Shown here: piece after piece, positions 50,114 through 61,078 of the stretch
Layout of the letters: each line of letters begins with the position of its first letter
Numbering within the stretch: position 1 is the first letter of the stretch
Assembly: GCA_028622995.1 (NCBI GenBank)
Contig: JAJQJQ010000015.1
Coordinates: 1,116,001 to 1,180,000 of the forward strand
Direction: 5' to 3'
Length of the DNA: 64,000 nt
From: Panagrolaimus kolymaensis
Lineage: Eukaryota > Nematoda > Chromadorea > Rhabditida > Panagrolaimidae
Program-made: the position numbers and the translations under genes
The notes under the pieces: model-generated
Databases searched by the model: none
The model's input: the letters and a program-made list of their open reading frames with translations, nothing else
What the model was told of the DNA's origin: nothing

Positions 50114-52928
50114 TGGAGGGCCCACCGGCTCAAGTGGTACTTGTACTGCTCGAGGAATTTTGACTATTGGAGTTGGTAATGTTGGAATTCCCACAGCGGA
50201 TGAACAACATAAAGGGGCAAATGATACGGATGCAAGACTTGCGGAACATGCTGAAGATAACCAGCACAAGCAAGTGGATGAAACACCAGGCGTGGTAGTT
50301 GTTAGCACAATAGAACTTGCTAAACAACATCGAATTGACCAAGGAAAACAAGTTGAATTGTTCATTAAATCGAGCAACCACAGTTGTACAAAGTTAAAAG
50401 ATTGCATTGTAAAGCAAAACGAAGATTTGGTTGCCATGAAGCACCAAAAATATGCTATTCCACAAGGCTTGGTAGATGAGATCGAACAACTTTTAGTTCA
50501 TGATGCATCATCGGTTGGAAATTGGGTTATGGAAGGCAATGAAGAGCTTGAAAAACTCCAAGATAAACTTTTTGACAAGATGGACGAGTTTGATAGCGTT
50601 AGTACATACAACCTTTCACTCGAAAATCAAGTTGCAGATTTAAAGGATCATGTTAAAAGAATGACAGATGAAGCCATGCTAAATGCGAAAACTGGTAATC
50701 TTTCGGAGATGGAAAAAGCTAAACTTGCTTTATGGGATTGCAAAAGTGTCTTTGAATTGTGTAATAAGATGACAGCATTACAAAATCAGAACCGGAAATT
50801 GGTTTATGAAGTGAATGACATGGTTGCAGATAAACAATCTCAAAGTAGTAGGCGCCTTGAACCTCAATTGACAAATGCAAGCAATGTGAGTCAAAATAAA
50901 CCTCCACTTGCACCATTTTCTGATACTGGTATTCCACCTAAAGATAGTCATGCTCCTATTGAAACAAATCGATTGAAAGAACCTAAAGCGGTCAACTCGA
51001 AATGGCCTATGCCATCAAAGTTTACAGGTAAAACTCGTGGTGAATTTGAACGTTATTTACAAACTTTCGAATCATCAACAGATCGTAATGGTATTGGCGG
51101 TGACGATAAAGCTGAACTTTTGGCCCACTATCTACCGTCTGATTTGCAACAGCATCATTATAATATTTATGCGCAAACTCATTGTTATGAAAAGGTAAAG
51201 AAGCAACTTCTTAATGCGTTGGGTTCTGATAGCTCAATAAGAATGTTCACTGCTCGCGCTGGGCTGGATCGGTTGAGAAAACCATTTGGTCAAAGTTATG
51301 CAGAATTTTTCCTTGAAGTTGAAAACAAGGTAGCAGAAGCTTTTGCGGGTGATAAGATGGGAGCAAACGATGAGTTGAAGAAAATCCTCATACGTATAAC
51401 TCAAAATGATCGTGATTTATCATATCAAAACATCATATTACCTCAAATAGCAGAGTCTTACTTGGTTTTAAGAGAACTTGTTATTGGCATTGAACTTGCT
51501 CGAAAGGTATCTTTTACATCACGATATCAAGATCATTCTGAAGGAAATAAAAGGTTAAGTTATCCAAAGAATGATAACAACAACTTTAACGGAAATCAGC
51601 GACCAAGAAGCTATGGAAACGAAGGTGTAAACAATGGAAATCCTCGAGCATTAACGATAAATAATGGCTTTAAAGGTGTTAATGATGAAGTTTGTGAGGG
51701 CGAAGTAACCCAATCAAACAAAGAGTTTGTTAATGATGAAGTTTGTGAGGGCGAAGTAACCCAATCAAACAAAGAGTTTGTTAATGTTGAAGTTTGTGAG
51801 GGCGAAGTAACCCAATCAAACGAAGATTTTAATGGTTATGATATTTGTGAGGACGAAGTAATCCGATCAAATTATCAAAGTTATGATATTAGAGTTTGCG
51901 AGGACGAAGTAATCCAACCAAATTCGAAAGTAAGAGTTCGAGTAAGAGCTCGTATCAATGGAGTGGTTTTCTTGAAATGTACATTGAGAGACATTAAACT
52001 TGGCCACAAAGGTAGTTTTACAGAAGGATATAGTTGCCTTGGTATTACTAACACTTCGGATAAACGGCTATTTGTACAAAAGGGTCAGATTATTGGAAAA
52101 GCTTCACTTATAGCTATGAACACCCAAGATAGGATGGAAGACGATCGTCCATGGTATGAAAGCTTAAATGTGAATGCAGACACATTACCGGTTATTAATA
52201 ACCATATTGGCTATTACCGTGAACAGAGGCGTACATCATCTGTTGAACAAGCAGCTACTAATCAAAGTTCGTGTAAGAAAGAAACGGACGAAAGGATTAG
52301 AAGAAAAATTGATAGTTTGCCCGAAGGTACCGATAAACCAACTATCGCGCAAAGCCATAAAAGTTTAAATAAAAACGTTGACCATTTGCCAACTGTAAAA
52401 AAGAAAGTTTTGTTTGTGAGTTTCAAAGTAAACCATAGCAAACTTAAAGCTAAAGAAAAAGGTCGCGTGGATACTACTGCTCGTGCTGATTCATCAAGGA
52501 AAGAAAAAGAAAATGCTGGTATGGAAACTCCTGATAAACACTATCAATACTCAAAAACTCATGGTTCTGGTAGAAAACAAACTCGTCGCAATGTTCTCAA
52601 ATTTCAAAATGGTATGATAAACTCTACTGCTGATAATAATAAAGAAATGTCAACCAAACTGAACGATCAAGAACATGGGAAAGGATGTTGTAATGTTATT
52701 AAAGAACGTGAAATGAAAGTTATTGATGTTAAAAAAGGTAAACAAATTTGCTCTTCAAAGAAACTTGTTAAGAAAGATGCTCGTATGGTAAAAACTGATG
52801 TTATGATTTCTAAAGAATATCTCAAAGATGCTACTCGTCCTTCAAGTGATCAACCATCAAAGTTCAAAATATATGGTAAACTCAATAATGCTGATCGTTA
52901 TGTATCCATCGACGAGGACGTCGATTAA
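50043..52928 (+). CDS. LTR-element ORF: Gag-like protein with possible Pol remnants
   Basis: From the ATG at 50043 in the left LTR, one unbroken frame of 961 residues runs through the primer-binding site and stops 15 bp before the right LTR. Layout: a helical, coiled-coil-prone N-terminal part (about 60-260, e.g. NLSLENQVADLKDHVKRMTD), a Gag/capsid-like core (about 325-495) starting KWPMPSKFTGKTRGEFERYL, then five 17-residue repeats around a VCEGEVTQSN core (51678-51932). Next is a segment with ITNTSDKRLFVQKGQIIGKA, reminiscent of the linker between protease and reverse transcriptase in Gypsy-type polyproteins. The Lys-rich tail ends in KFKIYGKLNNADRYVSIDED, which weakly resembles an integrase C-terminus. 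No protease or polymerase active-site motif is seen. Pol-derived origin of the tail is a hypothesis. Confidence 0.75.
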   Translation: MYSSFMSNETITASVPITIVPIRHGGPTGSSGTCTARGILTIGVGNVGIPTADEQHKGANDTDARLAEHAEDNQHKQVDETPGVVVVSTIELAKQHRIDQGKQVELFIKSSNHSCTKLKDCIVKQNEDLVAMKHQKYAIPQGLVDEIEQLLVHDASSVGNWVMEGNEELEKLQDKLFDKMDEFDSVSTYNLSLENQVADLKDHVKRMTDEAMLNAKTGNLSEMEKAKLALWDCKSVFELCNKMTALQNQNRKLVYEVNDMVADKQSQSSRRLEPQLTNASNVSQNKPPLAPFSDTGIPPKDSHAPIETNRLKEPKAVNSKWPMPSKFTGKTRGEFERYLQTFESSTDRNGIGGDDKAELLAHYLPSDLQQHHYNIYAQTHCYEKVKKQLLNALGSDSSIRMFTARAGLDRLRKPFGQSYAEFFLEVENKVAEAFAGDKMGANDELKKILIRITQNDRDLSYQNIILPQIAESYLVLRELVIGIELARKVSFTSRYQDHSEGNKRLSYPKNDNNNFNGNQRPRSYGNEGVNNGNPRALTINNGFKGVNDEVCEGEVTQSNKEFVNDEVCEGEVTQSNKEFVNVEVCEGEVTQSNEDFNGYDICEDEVIRSNYQSYDIRVCEDEVIQPNSKVRVRVRARINGVVFLKCTLRDIKLGHKGSFTEGYSCLGITNTSDKRLFVQKGQIIGKASLIAMNTQDRMEDDRPWYESLNVNADTLPVINNHIGYYREQRRTSSVEQAATNQSSCKKETDERIRRKIDSLPEGTDKPTIAQSHKSLNKNVDHLPTVKKKVLFVSFKVNHSKLKAKEKGRVDTTARADSSRKEKENAGMETPDKHYQYSKTHGSGRKQTRRNVLKFQNGMINSTADNNKEMSTKLNDQEHGKGCCNVIKEREMKVIDVKKGKQICSSKKLVKKDARMVKTDVMISKEYLKDATRPSSDQPSKFKIYGKLNNADRYVSIDEDVD
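51678..51932 (+). repeat. five 51-bp tandem repeats inside the element ORF
   Basis: Units start at 51678, 51729, 51780, 51831 and 51882. The first two are identical over 51 bp, the third nearly so, and the last two are diverged but keep Cys-Glu-x-Glu-Val. The frame is preserved, each unit coding 17 residues. Confidence 0.9.
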
Positions 52929-52943
52929 GAGAGGGAGGCGGCG

Positions 52944-53361
52944 TGTCATATGGATGACCTCAATCCACATTATTCTCTCTTTCTTCATTCTTCTTCCATC
53001 ATCAATCATTGGCTTCGTATGTCTCTATGCCAATCTAATGCTTGCTTATTTTATTCATCTTCATTTCATTGTTGGTCATCATTCTCAACTATTGTGTTCT
53101 GCTGCTAAATTCCTATTTATTTATTTGTTTGTTCCTGGTTTTGTGTAGTTTTAATAATAAACTTCTTTTTATATCTTCGCGTGTGTGTAAGCTCGTTGCT
53201 GTAGTTTATTACCTTACTCAAAGTAGTAATCGGTAATCAACTTATTTGGTTATTGTGTTTCTCATTGTTGTAATACATATAAGAAAACTTATGTATTCCT
53301 CATTTATGTCAAACGAGACAATTACAGCATCTGTCCCTATTACCATCGTCCCTATACGACA
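52944..53361 (+). repeat. right LTR (418 bp)
   Basis: Same sequence as the left LTR as far as can be read by eye. It is preceded by a purine-rich tract and followed by ATAT (53362-53365). Confidence 0.92.
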
Positions 53362-53365
53362 ATAT

Positions 53366-55639
53366 ATGAATCAGTTTAAAAATAAAATAAATTTGCAAGC
53401 AAAGTGTATTAGAAAGGATAACACTGATTTTAAATAAGTAGAGGGATGTGGAAAAATTATTTTGGTCAAGATGGTCGCTAACATTTTATACAAAATTTAA
53501 AGTTCTTTAAATACAATAACATGGTATAAACCATTTATTAAATTTTAAAGTAAAAAACTACCCAAAAGTAAACGTTATTGTAAAAAAGCTAGTACCCAAA
53601 TGTTAATAAGAAAAACTTAAAATCACTTAATCTTGTCTTTTTTAAAGAACAAATCGGCAAGAAAATCAACGTTGAAAATAAGCTTGTTACGAACAAGGGA
53701 GCTTCTTCATCAGTTAATTTTCGCGCAATCTCCACCTTTCATAGATTTGTGTGTATATTTTTTTTACGGGAGAAAAAGCTTATCTCCGTTGATCTGGTCC
53801 CGTTTATCTTCTTTTTTCCCTCTCTCTCTCTCTCTCTCTCTCTATTTTTTACTTCTTTAACCATTTTGTCTATTATTTGGATCGACAAGCAAGCAGCAGT
53901 AGCAAAAACAACAGCAATAGAGAAAAAATAAAAGAAAGTAAAGTATTGACGACGATGGCTAAGGTCATCATCCCATCGCCACCAATCCCCTACTTCTTTT
54001 TTACTCGCTCTCCTTTTGAAAAAACGGAAGGTCACGAAAAATAAAAAGCCGACATTGAGAAGAAGAATATGAGAAAGTTTATTTTTGATTTCATCTTCTT
54101 TTTTTTCTCATTTTTCTTCTTCATCATCAAAATGGCAAAATTATAAATATATATCAAAAGTGAAACGAGCGAGACTGACTGCCATAGGGTTGTTGGTTAT
54201 AAATAAAAATAGAACGGAATATTATGAAGAAAAAGTGGAACGAGGACAATCAAAGGAGATACATAGATAGATCGAGGAGGAGGAGGAAAAATGCTTGTGA
54301 AAAAAAAATGAAAGAGATAAAAAACTAAAAAGTCTGTTCCTATTAAAATTGGACGAAAGTGATTTGATGATTGACAGCTTTGAGTTTGAATTCCATCAGA
54401 CAGGTAAAAAAAACGAAAGAAAAAGTAATGATTCTCGAGGTAAAAACTAATAATAAATGAGACTTAAAAAACAACTGATGGAAAAGGAAAATTTTATAAT
54501 TAGTGAGTGATAGAAGCAGCATATGCCACGATATTTAATAAACGAAAATTAAAATCCAAAGTTTTAATAAAACCTATTAGCCAAAGTTAAAATAAAGCTA
54601 AACTGAATTTTATTTTTTTAATATTTCTAAATCCTAAAAAAAAGGAAGACGAGACAATATGGAAAAACAACTGATGAAAATAAAGGATTGCAAAAAAAGG
54701 AGAGAAGATTATTTACGGTGATTGATAATCATCAGCTTCGGGAGCAGTGAAAGAAAAAAACACGATCAGGGGCAGTGTGAAATAAATGTAAAAATAATAA
54801 AATCAAAGCCTTTTCAAAAAAATTTTATCGATCAATCGATCGCCGCAAAAAAGGAAGAAATACTATTCACAAGTCAAAAAAAAAGTAACATTCCAAAGTA
54901 CTTTTTTATGATTAATCAAAAATAAAATCAGAAAATTTTAACAAATAACTTTTCACTTTTGCCCATTAAGTCAGTCATCATCGCCAAAGGGGACGAAGAA
55001 AAGCATTATAAAAAAAGGTAAGTCTCACTTGCTCACGTGTGCGTGCGCGAGCGACACTAAAGGTATATATGTTTTTACTTTTACTTTTTTTTCTTGCCAT
55101 AAATAAAAAAAGCAGCTTCCCTCCATTTTCTTATTGCTGGGGTTGTGTAAAATGGTTGGTTATATAAATTTATTTTTCATTTACTTTGCTTTTGGCTTAT
55201 AAAATAAACCTGAGTTCGAATACGTACGACGACAGGAGGAAGAGGGATGCAACGGCTTTATTTATTTTTTTCTTTGAGGCGGTCAATTGCCGGCGGCAAA
55301 AAAAAAACTCCCCACTTTTTTTCTTCACTTAATGAACAAACACAGTAAAATGAAGCAAAGTAAGTAAAGGATTTCCCTAAGCAATTTGTTGGTGGCTCTT
55401 CGTTGTCTTAGATGAAGTTCAGGAAAAAATATAAACCTTCTGAAATAAAAAAAAGAGACAGAGAGATAGATGACAACAAAAAAAGTGGTAACGCGATGCG
55501 TCTCTTTTTTGTTTTGTTTTTTCATTTGCCAAGGAAGAAGAAAATAGCAACAACTGACATTGTGATTTTTTCTTTGTCGAATAAAAAACGAAAAGCAGAT
55601 TCTCTAAACTTTTGTTATTGTTGTCTACTTTTCATATAT
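53366..55639. other. upstream region of asd-2, copy 2 (distal to retroelement)
   Basis: Continuation of the duplicated asd-2 upstream region (equivalent to 43354-45627), with the CT microsatellite at 53820-53843. No gene is recognised. Confidence 0.5.
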
Positions 55640-58600
55640 ATTAAAAATTGAAGTTTAATTACTAACCTAGTTAGAGCTAAAACCGGAAAAGAACAATCAA
55701 AAAGAGGCAGCGTCTAATTAAAATTTGCAAAAGCAAAGTCACTCGCGCATTATAAAAATAAAATAAAAGTTAAAGCTTAAAAGTCCTTTTTTAAAGAGTA
55801 CTAATGAAAATGTGCCATTGTTTGTAAACACTTGAAAAGAAGCGCCAACAACGTAGCTGATGCAACAAAAAAAAGAAACTTTAAAATTTGACAGGAGGAA
55901 ACGAGGCAAATGAAAAAGAGGGAATTACATAATATAAAAAACGGTACAAATGCAAACAATAGGAAGACGACAGAGAAGAAAAAAATACGAAGATCGAATA
56001 ATGGGTTTGTTCAGTCAGGAGAACTGCGCAATAATAAAAAAAGTAAGCAAAGTCACTTTTCATTTTATTTTTTACCTGGCATCTTTCATTCTATTCTTAA
56101 TCAATATAGGTACAAATGAAAGCTAATAACGTGAGGTTACTTATTCTTTTAATCTCTGCAGATCCACTTAAAATATAATAAAAGCTTATAAAAATAAATA
56201 TGAGCCATTGTAAAAAGGAGAGAGAGAGGGATGGATGGATTGTGGATGGAGGGAAGGATGCAGACAACAGAGAGAGTCAAAAGAGAAAAAGAGGAAAGGA
56301 AACTATGAAGGACAAATCAAATTTTTTGTTCTCTTTGCGCGGTGACGACGTTCCATCACAAAAGTTTGGTTGTTGCGCACATGTCCAGCATTACAAAAAA
56401 AAGTTACTCCATCATACAAAAAAATCATCTTTGGTCGGATCAAGCTTTCCTTGAATCTATCTTTCCTCCAAAAAAGCAAGAAAAAAAATTAAAATCAGAT
56501 CCTATGTTTTTGGAATTTTAGTTGCGCATGTCGTGTTTCTTTCTTTTTTTTATTGTTATTTTTGTGCCCGATGGGGCAAGTTGGAAAAAAAAAATAGATG
56601 GAAGGCGACGCGCAATCCTAAACAACAAGAAAGAAAAGAAAGGAGCAAAATAAAGTATTAGTAGTAGTGAACGAGAAGTGTGCGTCACTTTCAGCCTTCC
56701 TCCAGCAGTTTTGTTTTGCCTCTCTAAAAACACCCGCATTTTATTAAATAAAGGAGCCGATGATCGACGTTGCTTTGAAAAACACAGATTTTTTTTTGAA
56801 TTCATTCAAAAAAAATTTAATTTTAAACTTGAAATGGAAAAAAAATGAAAAAGGCGACTTTGAGGCTAGCTCAAAAGAAACGAAATAAATAAAATATAAT
56901 AACGAGGTAGGGAAGTATCAAGCTGGCTGTTTTAAATGCGATGATGCTTAGAAGCAATAAAAAAACTAACCTAGTGTCGGATATTTTCTACCGGAATTTA
57001 GAAATAAAAAAAGCGAGATGCGATCGATTTTGTTTTGTGATTGACTATTGACTTGGTGGGAAGCAGCAAAAGAGAAAGAAGGAGAAAAAAAAGAAAAGGC
57101 TGGAGGGGTTGCTTGCTAAAGCCTGATCTCTTCCACTTTTTGACGATTGACTAGCTTTGCTTTAGCTGCCTCTGCTGCTCTTCAACTGTAAGCAAAGAGA
57201 AAAAATAAAAGAAATGATTTTTCTTCATCTTTTATTTCCGTTTCAGCTGAGGCTGTGTTGTCTACGATGATGGCGAACAACGGCCCAAGCAAAGATTGCT
57301 ACTCGCTTCCTACAAATCGTCGCGCATTTTTTCACCGCCTGCTTTCTTTTTTTTTGTTTTGTTATTCGCGGCTGTTACTCTTTTTTTAATGTTATTATTG
57401 CTGCTGCCTGATTTCAGGAAAAAAAAAAGTTTCACATAGCATTTTTTTTATCTAAGGGATCAAAAAAAGTCTCGCAAAAAAAAAACGATTATTAAAATTT
57501 TCCAAAAAGCCATCACTAAAATTGAAAAAAAATTTTAAAAGCACAAAATTGTTCATTTTCAAAATCAGCGTCCGTAAAATAGCTTTTACTACTACTTTTT
57601 TTCTCCTTCTTCTTTTTCGCTCCTCCAACCAATTTCTTGTTGTTGCATTTCTTTGCTTTTGGGCTAATTGATTCGTTTAACGACAAAAGAAGACGACAAA
57701 AACTTTAAATACTTTTTTAGGCTTCTTTTTTCTTTCATTCGGTTTCCTCCCAAAATGAAATTTTTTTAAGTGAAAAAACCTCGAAGAAAGAAAATTGCAT
57801 AAACGCTTATGGAGTTAATTTTTTTTCAAGCATCTAAAGAAACACAACTCTAAGCTTCTCTCCAATCAGTTTAGACAATCTCATGGGAACATCAATTTTG
57901 GTGGTTCCAAATATTATATTTAAAAAAAAGAATGATGATTGTTGGTTTTGTATTTGAAAAGATTAAACAATGTTCAAAAATGCAAATCCTTCTTTCAACT
58001 AACAGCAGCAACAACAAAAAGAAGCGTGTGAACTTTTTTACGAACAAAAAGTCTATTAAAATACTTTCACACTTTTGACATTTTTCTTGGTTAATTTTGT
58101 GGGGTAAAAAAAGAAAAAGTTTGGTACTATTTTTTGTTTGTTCGAAAGAAAAATAAATTTGCTTCCAAAAAAATGTAAAGAAAAGAAGATCCAAATAGAA
58201 CGAAAAAAGCGAAAGTAAAAGAAAAAAGAAGAAAAAAATGTTTGAATAGGTAAAAATCGGGAATTTATTTTGTCGAAGACAAAAAAATATATATAAAAAG
58301 AAGAGCTGATTGAATTCCAAATTTGCAATGCAATGAAAAATATTGGGTGTGTAACCTTTGATTGAATTGCAAATTGAAATTAACCGTTGCATTTTTGTAA
58401 AAAAAAACCAGTTTTTTTGTTGATACATAATTTATATTTTTACTCAAAGCTTTCGACAAAAAAAACATAAAAAATTTTGTAAAACATTTCATTTTTTAGT
58501 AATTTGATTTTGCAAAATAGGCAATCATCACTAAATTTTTATTATGGGAAAAAAGTATCATTTAAAAATAAATATGCATATTTGTGAATGAAAAATGTTT

Positions 58601-58666
58601 ATCACCGCTTTTTTTTACAAAAGTCGCAAAAAGTCAATTCATTCAATTCATTTGCTTGAAAATTAG
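55640..58666. other. 3 kb gene-poor stretch
   Basis: Single-copy AT-rich sequence right of unit B, presumably far-upstream sequence of the ancestral asd-2 gene and the promoter side of the phosphatase gene. Lys/Arg- or Phe-rich open frames (55910-56454, 57892-58492) look like chance. An intron-like segment on the plus strand (57188-57246, gtaagc...tttcag) joins GC-richer flanks and could belong to a non-coding transcript. Confidence 0.45.
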
Positions 58667-59968
58667 ATGGTGATGGCTTCTCGCAATAAACGAACTTCAA
58701 ATGCCAAAGTGACCAAAGGAAAAGAAAACAAGCGAAAATATGAAAACAACGACGTCAAATGTTCTGTGGATGTTGGAGCTCGTAATCGTGGTAAAACTGA
58801 TGAAGGTATACTAAGATCAACTGGTCCAGCCATAGCTGCTAAATTTCAAAAGGGTGGTGGTAATAATAATAAATCAAGTGTAAAATCCGCTACCGTAAGT
58901 TATTTTTAGGGTCTTCATACTCTAATACATTTTTGGTTTTTTAGGATACACCTAAGGATGCTAGAGCTCGTGCATGTGCAAAATGGATGGAAGAAGTGCT
59001 TTCTATGGGACTCAGAGGAATTAGAAAAGAATTTATTTCAACTATAAAGCCATACGTTTCATCGGGTTCTTTTGATGCCTTTTCTGAACATTTTGATCTC
59101 AACAGATATGATGATGTCAAATGTCTCGATAGCAGCAGAGTCAAACTCAAGTCCAGTCCTGATGGTATTGATTACATCCATGCAAGCTTCGTTCAAGTTC
59201 ATTCTAATCTCGTATATGTCTGCGCTCAAGGGCCACTTTCAAACACAATAGAACATTTCTGGTTGATGGTAATTCAAGAGAAATCCAAGGTTGTTCTTCA
59301 ATTATGTCACTTCATGGAAGATGGAAAAGAAAAATGCAATGAATATTATCCTCAAGCTGCGGATGGCGTTGATTGGAAATCATATGGTGCCGTTCAAGTT
59401 CGTGTTTTGGAACGTACGACAAATGTTGCAGGAATGAAAAAGGTAACGAAGTCTAAAATGCAAGTAAAACTCGAGGATAAAGAAAATATTCATGATTTGA
59501 CTCATATCTTCTATTTTGGATGGCCTGATCATGCTGTTGCTGAATCCGTTGCTACATGTCGTGAAGTTCGGAATCTGGTTCACCGAACATATGAAAAGAA
59601 ACCCATCATCGCTCATTGCTCTGCTGGTATCGGTCGAACTGGAACTTTTGTTATGATTGAATTGTATGCACTTTAGTTTAACTTATATTATATTTTTTAC
59701 GGGTTTTAGAGTATGTCATCGACTCCTGTCAAAGCATGATGCTGATTTTCGAATGATTGACCTTGTTAAAGAACTTCGTGATCAACGTTTTGGCGCAATT
59801 CAAAATGATCAACAATATGTTTTCGTATTTCGCTGCGTTCTTGAAATCCTCCTTGCTGAAGATGCTCTTGCTAAAAGCCCAGAAGTCACCAAATTCATCG
59901 AAGATTACGATGCTTTGATTCAACGAAAGAAAGCTGAACGAGCAAAACTTAGAAACAAAACAACATAG
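58667..59968 (+). CDS. cytosolic protein tyrosine phosphatase
   Basis: Exons 58667-58894, 58945-59663 and 59710-59968 join to 401 residues. The basic, low-complexity N-terminus (about 75 residues) precedes a classical PTP domain. Landmarks: NRYDDVKCLDSSRVKL, then IDYIHASFVQVHSN in place of the usual DYINASxI, then GPLSNTIEHFWLMVIQEKSK, the WPD loop in YFGWPDHAV, and the catalytic P-loop HCSAGIGRTGTF with the nucleophilic Cys and Arg (around residue 300). The Q-loop region reads RDQRFGAIQNDQQYVFV. All catalytic residues are present, so it should be active. It resembles the large expanded nematode family of small single-domain PTPs, many of them sperm-enriched in C. elegans; that tissue role is inference. 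Confidence 0.9.
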
Positions 59969-59977
59969 AAAAATACT

Positions 59978-60048
59978 ATTTTTTGATAATAATGAAATTT
60001 TTATGTGTATTATGAAATAAATTTATAGCTTCATTAAAATATGTATTT
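59978..60048 (+). repeat. 3' UTR block of the phosphatase gene, repeat copy 1
   Basis: 71 bp containing GAAATAAA, a polyadenylation signal. It recurs at 61008-61078 with two base differences. Confidence 0.85.
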
Positions 60049-60461
<413 letters not shown>

Positions 60462-60595
60462 TAAACTTATCATTCAAACCAGTCTCAACTTCACAGCAAA
60501 AAAAATTGAATAATTTCAATTTATCCATACAAATACAAAACAACAATTAAATTGATCCATATAAATTCAAAGAAATTTCCTGGACGTGTTCTACT

Positions 60596-61016
60596 ATGAA
60601 TGGTGGAGGTGCTCATATGCCTAGTAAGTACATTATCGTCTTCAACTTCTTGCACAGTTTTAATTTTTACATTTTCAGGCGGAACATCAACTATCTGCGG
60701 TGATGGAAATAATAACATGTCTAATGGAAGAGGAACTCCTGGTGGTAAATTTTATTTTATGTTTTGAATAATTTCTAATTTCTCTTATTTTTTAGGCGGT
60801 GATGCAACTTCAACCTATTTTGCTGTTAATGGTACTCCTCCAGCTGGTACAACAACTGTCATCGGTGATGGAAATAATAACATGTCTAGTGGAAGTGGAG
60901 CTCCTGATTACGACGAGCTCTTTTTTGAACAAATGAAAAGATCGGCATATTTGAAACTTAAAAATATCAACGATCAAAATGATGATACTTGCAACAAAAA
61001 AAAACTGATTTTTTGA
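60596..61016 (+). CDS. small novel Gly/Asn-rich protein gene
   Basis: Exons 60596-60623, 60679-60744 and 60796-61016 join to 104 residues with canonical borders (gtaagt...ttttcag, gtaaat...tttttag) and consistent phases. The protein has an internal repeat: CGDGNNNMSNGRGTPG is echoed 36 residues later by IGDGNNNMSSGSGAPD. A charged tail (DYDELFFEQMKRSAYLKLKN) follows. No signal peptide and no known domain are seen. The stop codon and 3' UTR lie in a block shared with the phosphatase gene upstream, hinting that part of the gene arose by local duplication. It could also be an incomplete model missing a 5' exon, or a young chimeric gene. Confidence 0.5.
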
Positions 61017-61078
61017 TAATAATAAAATTTTTATGTGTATTATGAAATAAATTTATAACTTCATTAAAATATGTATTT
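61008..61078 (+). repeat. 3' UTR block, repeat copy 2
   Basis: Matches 59978-60048 at 69 of 71 positions by eye (differences at 61024 and 61058). It supplies the stop codon and polyadenylation signal of the small gene at 60596-61016. Confidence 0.85.

Larger units (their letters stand above)
49696..53361 (+). mobile_element. non-autonomous LTR retroelement, 3,666 bp
   Basis: Bounded by 418 bp direct repeats at 49696-50113 and 52944-53361, each starting TGTCATATGG and ending CTATACGACA (TG...CA), which look identical. A 4 bp target duplication (ATAT) flanks it. The internal part is 2,830 bp. TGGAGGGCCCACCGG directly after the left LTR sits where a primer-binding site starting TGG is expected, and a purine-rich tract (GAGAGGGAGGCGGCG, 52929-52943) sits directly before the right LTR. 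There is room only for one ORF; no reverse transcriptase, RNase H or complete integrase is present, so it must depend on enzymes supplied elsewhere. Identical LTRs suggest recent insertion. The 4 bp duplication and the Gag-like core fit Ty3/Gypsy-type better than other groups, but this is inference. Confidence 0.92.
45628..55639 (+). repeat. tandem duplication unit B, copy 2 with retroelement insertion
   Basis: Copy of 39286-45627 interrupted at 49695/53362 by a 3,666 bp LTR element plus a 4 bp target duplication. The sequence leaves the repeat at 55640 (ATTAAAAATTGAAG), the original right flank. Confidence 0.95.

Noticed and set aside
49696..53361. Element considered as a host gene flanked by repeats
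   Set aside because: Precise TG...CA ends, equal 418 bp LTRs, a target duplication and an empty site in the other copy show a retroelement insertion.
56200..56454. Arg/Lys-rich 84-residue frame
   Set aside because: Derived from purine-rich GA repeats; no splice sites or similarity.
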